Below, piece by piece: positions 18,640-26,379 of a stretch of DNA of 58,046 bases. Made by a program: the position numbers and the translations under genes. The DNA is from Boseongicola sp. Lineage in GTDB: Bacteria; Pseudomonadota; Alphaproteobacteria; Rhodobacterales; Rhodobacteraceae. The notes below the pieces were generated by a model. The model worked only from the letters and a program-made list of their open reading frames with translations. It did no database searches and was not told the DNA's origin. Every line of letters starts with the position of its first letter. Within the stretch, counting starts at the first letter, position 1. The stretch spans positions 1 through 58,046 of the forward strand of contig JAPPCV010000009.1 in the NCBI GenBank assembly GCA_028824715.1, in the 5' to 3' direction.

Positions 18640-19467
18640 ATCCCCGTCATGAATCCCCGTCGCGAAACTCTCGTCGGACTTGTCGTTCCGCATCGCCACT
18701 GCCCGGAACTCCCTGATTCTCGCGAAGAGGTTCTCGACCTGGCGCCGCCACTTGTACATCTCCCGATCATGGTCCCGGGACGCCGCGCGGCTCCTTTTCG
18801 GGGGAACCACGAGCACCGCGCCGCATCCCTCCACCTCTTCGAGCAGCCAGTCAGAGTCGAACGCCTTGTCCCCGATGAAGGTCCCGAACCGGAGATCCTC
18901 AAAAAGTGCGGGCACGCCCGCAAGGTCCTGCGCCCGGCCGGGAAGGATCACGATCCTTGCAAGGCAGCCGAGCGCGTCCACGACCGCCACGATCTTTCTC
19001 GTCAGGCCGCCCAGGGAGCGTCCGATCCCCCGCATTCCGGTCCCCCCGACGCCTTCTGATGAGCCTGGACGATCGCGTCGTCAGCGAACGCGTGATCGAG
19101 GTCGAACTCCTCTGACAGGGCGTTGAAAACACGATTGAAATCACCCAGCGGCGGAACTTCCTGAACACGCTGTTCCTGTTGCCGAAGCGCTGCGGAAGGT
19201 CGCGCCAAGGCGTTCCCGTGCGGAACCGCCAGGGCACCGTCTCGAAGAACTTCCGGCTGTCCGCCGCGGTGACGCCGGGATCGGTCGCCTTGCCGGGCAG
19301 CATGGGCTCGACCCGCGCCACATGGCGTCGCTCAGCACCGTCCATTCTGCATTCATCTTGCCATCTGCCCGTCTTGCCTGTGCCGCCTCTACGGCGTGCG
19401 TTGCGGCGCAGATCGCGTCGGCCCTCCCGAAACGCAACTCGAATGTCAGCGGGCGATTGACAACAGA
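18595..19467 (-). mobile_element. IS5-type insertion sequence (IS427-like group), degenerate, about 873 bp
   Basis: The ends carry an imperfect inverted repeat: TCTGTTGACAATC at 18595-18607 and its near complement GATTGACAACAGA at 19455-19467 (12 of 13 match). Between them, on the minus strand, lies a broken IS5-family transposase. The length is typical for the IS427 group. The left end interrupts the enolase-superfamily gene. A clear target-site duplication was not identified. Element type is secure from the transposase; exact ends are inferred from the repeat. Confidence 0.75.
18640..19420 (-). pseudogene. IS5-family transposase, frameshifted
   Basis: Pieces of one transposase occur in successive minus-strand frames. 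The N-terminal domain (LPGKATDPGVTAADSRKFFE...TPWRDLPQRFGNRNSVFRKF) lies around 19210-19390. A middle piece with the first catalytic Asp (GDFNRVFNALSEEFDLDHAF, DDAIVQAHQ) lies around 19050-19150. The C-terminal part (GIGRSLGGLTRKIVAVVDAL, FIGDKAFDSDWLL with the second Asp, YKWRRQVENLFARI with the Glu) lies around 18640-19035. One frame change could be the programmed shift of this group, but two are needed, so the gene is probably dead. Boundaries are approximate. Confidence 0.75.
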
Positions 19468-19514
19468 ACGCAAGCATTCAGCACTGGCATTGGCTGCGCC
19501 ACATTGGTGGACCG

Positions 19515-19826
19515 TCAAGGAATCTCGACAAGAACCCTGCCGTCCGCAACGCGCGCCGGATAAGTGCTCAACGCTTCACAGGCCGGCGACCTGATCGCGA
19601 TGCCCGTTCGGACATCGAACTGGCCGTTGTGCTTGGGGCATTCGATCGTGTGGTCGATCACCAACCCATCGGCAAGATGCACCTTTTCGTGCGTACAAAG
19701 GCCATCTGTGCAGTAGACCTCTTCGTCCCATATCCGGTAGATCGCATAGGTTCGTCCTTCGTGGTCCAACCGAACCAGATCCTCCTCTTCGATGTCAACA
19801 AGTGCGCAGGCATCTATCCAAGGCAT
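19515..19826 (-). CDS. mocE: Rieske [2Fe-2S] ferredoxin, MocE-like
   Basis: A 103-residue electron carrier. The Rieske cluster ligands are Cys44/His46 (GLCTHEKVHL) and Cys63/His66 (IECPKHNGQFD). The text closely follows MocE of rhizopine-degrading rhizobia. It should pass electrons to the oxygenase encoded just upstream (19841-20932, gap 14 bp). ATG 19826 is chosen because the MocE N-terminus (MPWIDACALV) begins there; the longer frame overlaps the oxygenase gene. No ferredoxin reductase (MocF) is encoded nearby, so reducing power must come from a reductase elsewhere. It is the last gene of the leftward LacI-controlled operon. Confidence 0.9.
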   Translation of the reverse strand: MPWIDACALVDIEEEDLVRLDHEGRTYAIYRIWDEEVYCTDGLCTHEKVHLADGLVIDHTIECPKHNGQFDVRTGIAIRSPACEALSTYPARVADGRVLVEIP

Positions 19827-19840
19827 CGCGTTCTCCGGCG

Positions 19841-20932
19841 TCAGGCGGTCAGGTTGGACTGAACGGGTTCCCATACACCCGCCCCCTCGGGCAGTTGAGG
19901 GCGGATGAAGTGGCGCGGGTCGCGAAGCTGCCGCAGAACACAGGGGATGATCTCGGACCAGGCGTTCCAGAGCGAAGGATTGGGTGCGGGCAGGTCGTGT
20001 TTCACCACCTCGTGCAGCTTGGGCAAGGCGTGATAGGGCACCATCGGATACATGTGATGTTCGATATGATAGTTCATGTTCCAGTAGATGAAGCGCAAGA
20101 TCGGGCTCATGAGTACTGTGCGTGAGTTGATGCGGTGATCGAGCACGTCTTCCGCCAGTCCGAGGTGCTGGGGAAGCCCCATCACGAGCAAAAGCCAGAT
20201 CCCGTAGGCCCGCGGCAGCCCGATGATCACGAGTGGCAGAAGCGACCACGACCAGAGAGAAACGAATGCCACAAGAACGTAGATCGCGATGTGGATGCGG
20301 CCGACACGAACGGCCTTGCGGCGTTCGGTTTCGGGGATGAGATCCGCCTCGTCCGACGGAAGGATCCCCGCAGCATTCCGGGCCAGCGCAACGAGACCTT
20401 GCGGCACGGCAACAATCCCGAACAGGTTGAGGCAGAGCACGATCAGCTGCGGTGGTCGCATGCCCGCGATTTCCGGGTCCCTGCCGACGATGATCGTATC
20501 CGTGTGATGGCGGGCGTGGGACCAGTGCCAGACCACCGAGTTTCGCATCATCAGAAAGCTTGCAAATTCATAGACGACGTCGTTCTTCCACCGGGTCTTG
20601 AAGGCCGTGCCGTGGCCGCATTCGTGCCAACGGCTATCGGCGGCGGAGGCGTAAGATACGCCATAGACGAAAAGGAAAGGCAGCGCCCACCAGCTTCCCC
20701 AAAAAAGGATGCCGCCCGCGCCGCTGCCGACCAGCACGGCAACCCAGATCGAGATATCGCGCGTCGCCGGCCAATCCGTGCGCTTCATCAAATGCTTCAG
20801 TACCTTTCGGTCTACCGGCGTCCGATACCAGTCTGCGCCGGCAAGGCCTCTTTGGAACGCATTTTGCCGCTCCGGACCGGTCAGGGAATAGTCCCGCTCC
20901 ATCGGAAATGTTATCAATCGCATCAGGCCCAT
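19841..20932 (-). CDS. mocD: Desaturase-fold diiron oxygenase, MocD-like
   Basis: A 363-residue membrane-bound diiron enzyme of the fatty acid desaturase/hydroxylase superfamily. The three histidine boxes are HECGH (residues 103-107), HARHH (139-143) and NYHIEHHMYP (near 290). Several hydrophobic segments surround them (for example IWVAVLVGSGAGGILFWGSW). MocD, with MocE and MocF, is required for O-demethylation in rhizopine catabolism, so a methyl-ether or amine oxidation is a reasonable model here; alkane or lipid hydroxylation is less likely given the sugar-enzyme neighbours. It ends 14 bp before the mocE-like gene and starts 7 bp after the PanB-like gene. Confidence 0.88.
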   Translation of the reverse strand: MGLMRLITFPMERDYSLTGPERQNAFQRGLAGADWYRTPVDRKVLKHLMKRTDWPATRDISIWVAVLVGSGAGGILFWGSWWALPFLFVYGVSYASAADSRWHECGHGTAFKTRWKNDVVYEFASFLMMRNSVVWHWSHARHHTDTIIVGRDPEIAGMRPPQLIVLCLNLFGIVAVPQGLVALARNAAGILPSDEADLIPETERRKAVRVGRIHIAIYVLVAFVSLWSWSLLPLVIIGLPRAYGIWLLLVMGLPQHLGLAEDVLDHRINSRTVLMSPILRFIYWNMNYHIEHHMYPMVPYHALPKLHEVVKHDLPAPNPSLWNAWSEIIPCVLRQLRDPRHFIRPQLPEGAGVWEPVQSNLTA

Positions 20933-20939
20933 GGTTCCG

Positions 20940-21728
20940 CTAGCCCCAGTTTGCCAGTGCGGTCTCGAACTTGCTCAACTCCTCTTCGGAGATCTGGACC
21001 AGCTCGCCCTCGCCCGGAAACGACCCCGAAGCCACATCGCGCCTGAACGCGGAGAACGCCGCCACGCGCTCCTGTTGCAGTCGCGCGTATTCGGCCCGGA
21101 AGTCCCTGTAGACCCGGGCGTGACGGGGCACGTGACCTTCGGTTTCGCCAAGGACATCGACCGCAAACAGGTACTGGACATCACAACCTGCGCCCGAACC
21201 CATGGAAATCACGACGAGCGACGTCCGCCTGGAAATCGCCGCCGCGACCGCTGGCGGCACGATTTCCATCTCGACCGCAAAGGCGCCCGCGTCCTGATAG
21301 CGTCGGGCGTCGTTCAGAATGGCGAAGGCATCATCTGCCGTCTTGCCGCGCGCCGCGTAGCCGGTCCATCGGGCCTTTTGCGGCATGAAGCCGACGTGTC
21401 CGACAACAGGAATCGCCTCCTTCGCCATGGCTTCGATCACGTCGTAGTGCATCGGACAATAGACACTGTCGGCCCCAGCCTCCATTGCCTCGAAGGCCGC
21501 GCGCTTGGCCTCATCGGCATTGGCGCATTCGCCGTAGATCAAGCCGAACGTGAAATGCGTGTTCGGGGCGGCAGCGCGGAAATCGTCGCGGGCATGCTTG
21601 CGGCCTGATACGATGATCTCGATCCCGGCAGCCTCGGCAGCAGCGGCATGCTCAACCGTCGCCACGTTGAGTTCGGCAAGCTGACCCTTTCCCTTGTGGT
21701 CGATCAGGTCCTTGACCGTCATCTTCAT
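20940..21728 (-). CDS. Divergent PanB-like (ketopantoate hydroxymethyltransferase fold) protein
   Basis: A 262-residue TIM-barrel protein with PanB order of motifs: GIEIIVSG (barrel strand 2 region), IPVVGHVGFMPQ (PanB IPVxGHxGLTPQ), AGAFAVEMEIVPPAVAAAI (catalytic Glu equivalent, E155) and GSGAGCDVQYLFAVDVLG (PanB GIGAGxxxDGQ). However, the three PanB metal ligands are gone: VGDS is VSGR, the ADLPF Asp is replaced in FTFGLIYG, and the KIEGG Glu is replaced in VYCPMH. It is therefore unlikely to make ketopantoate. It overlaps the lacI stop by 3 bp and lies upstream of mocD-like. A lyase or aldolase role in the pathway is inferred; the reaction is unknown. Confidence 0.75.
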   Translation of the reverse strand: MKMTVKDLIDHKGKGQLAELNVATVEHAAAAEAAGIEIIVSGRKHARDDFRAAAPNTHFTFGLIYGECANADEAKRAAFEAMEAGADSVYCPMHYDVIEAMAKEAIPVVGHVGFMPQKARWTGYAARGKTADDAFAILNDARRYQDAGAFAVEMEIVPPAVAAAISRRTSLVVISMGSGAGCDVQYLFAVDVLGETEGHVPRHARVYRDFRAEYARLQQERVAAFSAFRRDVASGSFPGEGELVQISEEELSKFETALANWG

Positions 21729-22765
21729 TCTGCGCGCCCTCCGGGCTGTGGCAAGTCGGTGCCACGCAGGATCAATTCCGCGTCGATCAACTGCTGATGG
21801 GGTCCGGCGTCGCCGTTGAGCTTCGCGACCATCATGCGCCCCAGCCGCATCCCAAGAGCGTCGAGATCCTGACGAAACGTCGTAAGGCCCAATCCGACAT
21901 GGGCTGCCACGGGTACGTCATCGCAGCCGATCAACGCCATGTCCGGGCCAGGCCGGACCCCGAACTGGTGCATGGCCTCCATTGCCGAAAGGGCAATCAC
22001 GTCGTTGCCGCAAAAGATCGCGGTCGGACCGACGCCGCGGGTGATCAATTCTGTCACGGCATCCGCGCCAGTCTTCCGCGACAGGTAACACTCGATCTCG
22101 AGCGCGGGGTCGTGCCCAATGCCATGCGCGTCCAGCGCATCACGGTAGCCGTGCAGGGCATGGACTGAATAGGTGTACCTGAGCGGTGTCGTCAAATGTG
22201 CGATGCGGGTGTGACCAAGCCGGATCAGCCGTTCGGTCGCCATGTGCCCGATCCTGTAGTGGTCCACGTCGACCCAGTCGTGATCGGACTTGTCCGTTCG
22301 CCCGACGGTCACGAACGGAAAGCCGCGTGCCTTCAGCCATTCGACCCGCTCGTCCTCGGGACGGGTTCGGCCGAACAGGAGCCCGTCGCAGCGGCCTCGT
22401 TCGACAGAATTGCGAATGATCTCGAACTCGGTCTCATGCTCCCGCGCCATGATGATCTGAAGCGCATAACCCTGGGCCTGCAGTGCAAGTTCAACGCCGT
22501 CGAGAAGGCTCAGGAAGAACGGGTCAACAAACTTGGTCCAAGGCTTCGAGACCATGAATGTCACAATGTTGGTCTGCTTCGATCGCAGGCTCGACGCCGC
22601 GAAATTCGCACGGTAGCCAAGGTGCTCTGCAGCGGCTTCTACCTTGCGGCGGGTCTCGAGCTTGACGTCAGAGTATCCGTTGAGCGCACGGCTGACGGTC
22701 GAGACCGAAAGACCGGTCTGTTCGGCCACGTCCCTGATCCCCAATCTTCTGGCGGGTCCGCCCAT
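21725..22765 (-). CDS. LacI-family transcriptional regulator
   Basis: A 346-residue repressor. The LacI helix-turn-helix and hinge are complete: LGIRDVAEQTGLSVSTVSRALNG (residues 8-30) and RRKVEAAAEHLGYRAN. The periplasmic-binding-like effector domain shows VDVDHYRIGHMATERLIRLGHTRIAHL and AIFCGNDVIALSAMEAM. It overlaps the genes on both sides by 3-4 bp (GH13 upstream, PanB-like downstream). The very LacI-like palindromes at 24364-24377 and 24480-24497 in the divergent promoter are its expected operators, so it should repress both the leftward catabolic operon and the rightward ABC transporter operon until a sugar or glycoside binds. Confidence 0.92.
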   Translation of the reverse strand: MGGPARRLGIRDVAEQTGLSVSTVSRALNGYSDVKLETRRKVEAAAEHLGYRANFAASSLRSKQTNIVTFMVSKPWTKFVDPFFLSLLDGVELALQAQGYALQIIMAREHETEFEIIRNSVERGRCDGLLFGRTRPEDERVEWLKARGFPFVTVGRTDKSDHDWVDVDHYRIGHMATERLIRLGHTRIAHLTTPLRYTYSVHALHGYRDALDAHGIGHDPALEIECYLSRKTGADAVTELITRGVGPTAIFCGNDVIALSAMEAMHQFGVRPGPDMALIGCDDVPVAAHVGLGLTTFRQDLDALGMRLGRMMVAKLNGDAGPHQQLIDAELILRGTDLPQPGGRAE

Positions 22766-24342
22766 CAGTCTTCCTCTGCGATCACATAGCCGTGCGAAGG
22801 CAACACGGCTTCATGAAGTTCGCCCGCAAGCAGGCTCATTCGGTCGTGCCACGGAACACTCCGGGGAGAGCCCGAGAAATTGAACGCGCACATGATCCTT
22901 TGTTCCTCGTGAACGCGGAAAAAGACAAGCCAGTCCCTCTCGTGCTCCGCCGGTTCGAACGATCCGTATCGCAGGGCCGCGTTCGTGCGGCGCAACGCAA
23001 TCAGCGCGCGGCAATTCTCCAGGATCGACCCGCTCAACCCGTCCTGACGAGCAACCGAAAGCGCAGCATGGGATGGTTCGCAGGGCAACCAGGTGCATGC
23101 ATTCTTCGAGAACCCGAGTTGATCCGTGTCGTCCCAGGGAAAGGGTGTGCGCGCACCGTCGCGTCCTCGATCATGCGGCCAGAACCGGATGCCTTCGGGG
23201 TCCTGAATCGCTTCGCGCGGCACGCGTGAGTGCGGCAATCCCAGTTCTTCTCCCTGGTAGAGGATGACGGTGCCGCGAAGACAAAGCAGGAGTGCATGCA
23301 ACATCGTCACCTTTGCCGGAATCTTCTCGGCGCCCCACCGGCTGGCAACGCGGCAGACATCGTGGTTTGAAAACGCCCACGTCGGCCAGCCGTGACCTTC
23401 GCCTGCTTCCAGAACCGTGTCCGCGATGGCCGAACCGTTCAATTCGGGGGCAAGCAGGGAGAAGCTGTACGCCGTGTGCAGCCTGTCAGGTGCAGTGTAC
23501 TCGGACATGCGCTCAACTTGCCAGTCACAGGAAATCTCGGCCAGCAGCATCCGGTCACCTGCGACTTCGCGCATGCGCTCGAGAAATGGCAGGTTTTCCG
23601 GCCGCGACCGGTCGTAAAGCCGTTGCTGCATATAATACGGATTGGCGGGCACCTCGTCGATTTCGGCTGCAGGGTTGTCTCGAAGCGCAGGGTCGTGCAT
23701 GAAGAAGTTGGCGACGTCCAGGCGCAGACCGTCGACACCCAAGCCGAACCAGAAGCTCATGGTATCAAGCACCTCGTCCTGCACGTCCGTGTTGTGCAGG
23801 TTCAGGTCAGGTTGCTCGATCAGGAAATTGTGCAGATAGTACTGACGCCGCTCGGGCGCCCATTCCCACGCAACGCCGCCAAATCGCGCGAGCCAGTTGT
23901 TTGGCAGGCCGCCGTCGGCTTTCGCATCGGCCCAGACATACCAATCCGCCTTTTCGCTTTCCCTTCCTGAGCGGCTTTCGACAAACCACGGATGCCGGTG
24001 TGAGCTGTGGGAATAGACCTGGTCGATGACGACCCTTAGCCCCAGCCCATGTGCCGCCTGTACAACCTCGCGGAAGTCTTGCAACGTTCCGAATCGCGGG
24101 TCGACCTGTCGGTAGTCGGAAACATCGTAGCCAGAATCGTGCATTGGCGAGGGGAAGAACGGCGTGATCCAGATCGCGTCGATCCCGAGCCCCGCGAGAT
24201 AGTCCATCCGGCTCAGAAGCCCCTTCAGATCGCCTTCGCCGTCTTCATCGGAATCCATGAAGCTGCGCAGGTAGACTTCGTATATGCAGGCCCCTCGCCA
24301 CCATTCTGCGTGCTCTTCACGGCGTTCAGTCGTCACGGTCAT
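22765..24342 (-). CDS. GH13 alpha-glucosidase family enzyme
   Basis: A 525-residue alpha-glucosidase of the oligo-1,6-glucosidase/alpha-glucosidase (GH13) type, cytoplasmic (no signal peptide). Conserved region I is VVIDQVYSHSS; region II GVDGLRLDVAN contains the nucleophile Asp; region III LLAEISCDW the acid/base Glu; region IV FSNHDVCR the third Asp. It begins WWRGACIYEVYLRSFMDSDEDGEGD, the usual start of this subfamily. ATG 24342 is chosen because upstream codons translate the promoter and operator region. First gene of the leftward operon; it would release glucose from an imported alpha-glucoside. Confidence 0.9.
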   Translation of the reverse strand: MTVTTERREEHAEWWRGACIYEVYLRSFMDSDEDGEGDLKGLLSRMDYLAGLGIDAIWITPFFPSPMHDSGYDVSDYRQVDPRFGTLQDFREVVQAAHGLGLRVVIDQVYSHSSHRHPWFVESRSGRESEKADWYVWADAKADGGLPNNWLARFGGVAWEWAPERRQYYLHNFLIEQPDLNLHNTDVQDEVLDTMSFWFGLGVDGLRLDVANFFMHDPALRDNPAAEIDEVPANPYYMQQRLYDRSRPENLPFLERMREVAGDRMLLAEISCDWQVERMSEYTAPDRLHTAYSFSLLAPELNGSAIADTVLEAGEGHGWPTWAFSNHDVCRVASRWGAEKIPAKVTMLHALLLCLRGTVILYQGEELGLPHSRVPREAIQDPEGIRFWPHDRGRDGARTPFPWDDTDQLGFSKNACTWLPCEPSHAALSVARQDGLSGSILENCRALIALRRTNAALRYGSFEPAEHERDWLVFFRVHEEQRIMCAFNFSGSPRSVPWHDRMSLLAGELHEAVLPSHGYVIAEED

Positions 24343-24357
24343 CTCCGGCAATGCCAC

Positions 24358-24389
24358 AATATTCAAAAACGTTTTTGGAGGTCGGTCAA
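24358..24389 (-). promoter_or_regulatory. Candidate sigma-70 promoter of the GH13-lacI operon
   Basis: On the minus strand TTGACC (24384-24389) is followed after 18 bp by TGAATA (24360-24365), giving a plausible -35/-10 pair about 20 bp upstream of the GH13 start. The LacI-type palindrome 24364-24377 lies inside the spacer, where a bound repressor would block RNA polymerase. The match to consensus is moderate. Confidence 0.4.
24364..24377. promoter_or_regulatory. LacI-type operator O1
   Basis: CAAAAACGTTTTTG is a perfect 14-bp palindrome with the central CG typical of LacI/GalR-family operators. It lies 22 bp upstream of the GH13 gene and matches the core of the second site at 24480-24497. 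Centre-to-centre spacing is 118 bp, close to 11 helical turns, suitable for repression by looping. Confidence 0.8.
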
Positions 24390-24479
24390 GAATTCTGCAA
24401 AAAAATTCGCCAAATCCCGGGCCGGATTCGCGAAAAACCTTGACCGGATGGCACAATTTCGCAACTCTTCCACATGAAG

Positions 24480-24497
24480 CCCAAAAACGTTTTTGGG
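24480..24497. promoter_or_regulatory. LacI-type operator O2
   Basis: CCCAAAAACGTTTTTGGG is a perfect 18-bp palindrome containing the same core as O1. It ends 33 bp before the start codon of the ABC transporter binding-protein gene, so it would lie near or just downstream of that operon's promoter. It is expected to be bound by the LacI protein encoded at 21725-22765. Confidence 0.82.
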
Positions 24498-24530
24498 TTT
24501 TCTGGCGCAAAGAGCTTCAGGGAGGGAAAC

Positions 24531-25514
24531 ATGCGTAAGTTCCGTAATTCAGTACTTCTGGCCTTGTCTGGCCTTGCGATGAGTGTCGGGACAGCCTGGG
24601 CGGGGGACTGGTGTTCAGGACAGACGATCCGGCTATTCTCGGGCGGCCCGGCCGGCGGTGCATTCAACTCGATCATTGATCGCGGCGCGATGCAGGCGGC
24701 GGAAGACACCGGCGCAAATGTCCAGATCATCTATTCGGATTGGGACTTTGACAAAATGGTCACCCAACTGCGCGAGGCGATCAGTCAGGCACCCGACGGC
24801 ATCGCGATGATGGGGCACCCGGGTGACGACGCGATCATGCCGTTGGCGGCCGAGGCCGCTGCTGCGGGAATCCCGATGATGTACATGAACGTGGACGTGC
24901 CGGACGTGCGTGCAGCCTTCGGGTCGGGGTACGTTGGGGCCACACTCTACCAGCAGGGACGAAACCTTGGCGCCGAGACCCTACGTCTTGCGGGCGACAG
25001 GCTGCAGCCTGGCGATAGGGCAATCGTCATGAGCCGATGGGAAAGCGAAAACCGCGCTCAGCGTGAACTCGGCCTCGTGGACGTGCTGGAAGAGTTCGGC
25101 ATGACGGTCATCAAGCTGCAAGAGGCCGAGGGCGCTTCTGCCGACCAGATGCTGCAGATCCCGGTCCTGACCTCGACCCTGATCGCCAACCCCGACACCA
25201 AGCTCATCGGCTATCCCGGTGGCCCGTGGCTGGCCGCGGCACCGGTGTTCATGGATGCAGTTGGCAAAGGTCCCGGCGACATCATGGCGGTTGGCTTCGA
25301 CCTTGGCCAGGGTGTCATGACCGCGTTCGACGGAGGGTACGTGACGGTGACAGCGGACCAGCAGCCCTACCAGCAGGGATACCTGCCGGTTCTGTCGCTC
25401 TGCCAGCAGCTGGTCTACAAGCTGGGACCGCTTAACGTGGACACCGGCGCCGGCTTCGTGACGGCGGACAACTACAAGGATGTAGTTGCCCTCGCCGAGC
25501 AAGGAGTCCGCTAG
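24531..25514 (+). CDS. Sugar ABC transporter periplasmic binding protein (RbsB/FrcB-like)
   Basis: A 327-residue type I periplasmic binding protein. ATG 24531 follows GGAGG (24521-24525). The signal peptide MRKFRNSVLLALSGLAMSVGTAWA is followed by a mature start with one Cys (GDWCSGQTIRLFSGG). Features of the RbsB-like fold include QLREAISQAPDGIAMMGHPGDDAIMPLAAEA and FVTADNYKDVVAL near the end. It is first in the rightward operon and followed by an intercistronic hairpin typical of highly expressed binding-protein genes. Ligand unknown; the operon encodes GH13 and GH31 glycosidases, so a glucoside or oligosaccharide is likely. Confidence 0.87.
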   Translation: MRKFRNSVLLALSGLAMSVGTAWAGDWCSGQTIRLFSGGPAGGAFNSIIDRGAMQAAEDTGANVQIIYSDWDFDKMVTQLREAISQAPDGIAMMGHPGDDAIMPLAAEAAAAGIPMMYMNVDVPDVRAAFGSGYVGATLYQQGRNLGAETLRLAGDRLQPGDRAIVMSRWESENRAQRELGLVDVLEEFGMTVIKLQEAEGASADQMLQIPVLTSTLIANPDTKLIGYPGGPWLAAAPVFMDAVGKGPGDIMAVGFDLGQGVMTAFDGGYVTVTADQQPYQQGYLPVLSLCQQLVYKLGPLNVDTGAGFVTADNYKDVVALAEQGVR

Positions 25515-25526
25515 CCCAAGATTTCA

Positions 25527-25559
25527 CCCGGGCCGGCTGATTTCTGACACCGGCCCGGG
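25527..25559 (+). other. Intercistronic GC-rich hairpin after the binding-protein gene
   Basis: CCCGGGCCGG and CCGGCCCGGG form a perfect 10-bp stem with a 13-nt loop. There is no following T-run, so it is not a classical terminator; such structures between a binding-protein gene and its ATPase gene usually stabilise the upstream mRNA or attenuate readthrough, giving excess binding protein. Confidence 0.65.
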
Positions 25560-25587
25560 GCCGGACCTTCCAAACCGGAGCGCGCTC

Positions 25588-26379
25588 ATGTCCGCGGCAT
25601 CAGGACCGGTCGTCGAATTGCGTAACATCGTCAAGCGCTTTGGATCGGTCGAGGCCTTGTCAGGCGTCACGATGACCGTCCGCCACGGCGAGGTTCTGGG
25701 GCTGCTGGGAGACAATGGTGCGGGAAAGTCGACGCTAATCAAGACCCTTGCCGGGGTGCACGACCCCGACGAAGGCGAGATCATCGTGAAGGGCGAGGCT
25801 CGCAAGCCCTGGACACCCGCGGCTGCGCGCGACGCAGGCATAGAAACGGTTTTCCAGGATCGCGCACTGGCACCGCAGCATTCCATCGTGACCAACATCT
25901 TCATGGGGCGCGAGATCACGAATTCTCTCGGTCTTCTGCGGGTGCAAACGCAGATCGACGAGGCCAACAGGCTGATGCGCGAGATCGGCTTCACCTCGAA
26001 GGTATTCAACCCGGAAAGCACTGTTGGGACTCTTTCAGGGGGCGAGCGGCAGGGGGTGGCGATTGCCCGTGCGCTCTACAATCAGGCGGATGTGATCGTG
26101 CTGGACGAGCCGACGACGGCACTGTCGCTCACCGAGACACAGAAGGTCTTCCGTTTCGTGGAGGCGGTCAAGTTCTCAGGCAGGACCGTCGTGTTCATCG
26201 GGCACAACATCCATCACGTCTGGGACATTGCCGACCGGTTTTTTGTCATCGACCGCGGGAGAGAAGCCTTTGAAGGCGCCAAGTCCTCTTTCACCGGCGC
26301 CGATCACCTGATCGAGTTGATGCACCAACTCGCAGAAACCGGCAGCGCGGACACGAGTTCGCTTTTGGAGCCGGCGTGA
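25588..26379 (+). CDS. Sugar ABC transporter ATPase, single-domain (FrcA-like)
   Basis: A 263-residue ATPase with one nucleotide-binding domain: Walker A GDNGAGKST, signature LSGGERQGV, Walker B VIVLDEPTTALS and H-loop FIGHNIHHV. Ribose-type systems normally have a double-domain RbsA of about 500 residues; this single-domain form is like FrcA of rhizobial fructose import and must work as a homodimer. The ATG at 25588 is preceded by GGAG. Its stop overlaps the permease GTG start by 4 bp. Confidence 0.9.
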   Translation: MSAASGPVVELRNIVKRFGSVEALSGVTMTVRHGEVLGLLGDNGAGKSTLIKTLAGVHDPDEGEIIVKGEARKPWTPAAARDAGIETVFQDRALAPQHSIVTNIFMGREITNSLGLLRVQTQIDEANRLMREIGFTSKVFNPESTVGTLSGGERQGVAIARALYNQADVIVLDEPTTALSLTETQKVFRFVEAVKFSGRTVVFIGHNIHHVWDIADRFFVIDRGREAFEGAKSSFTGADHLIELMHQLAETGSADTSSLLEPA

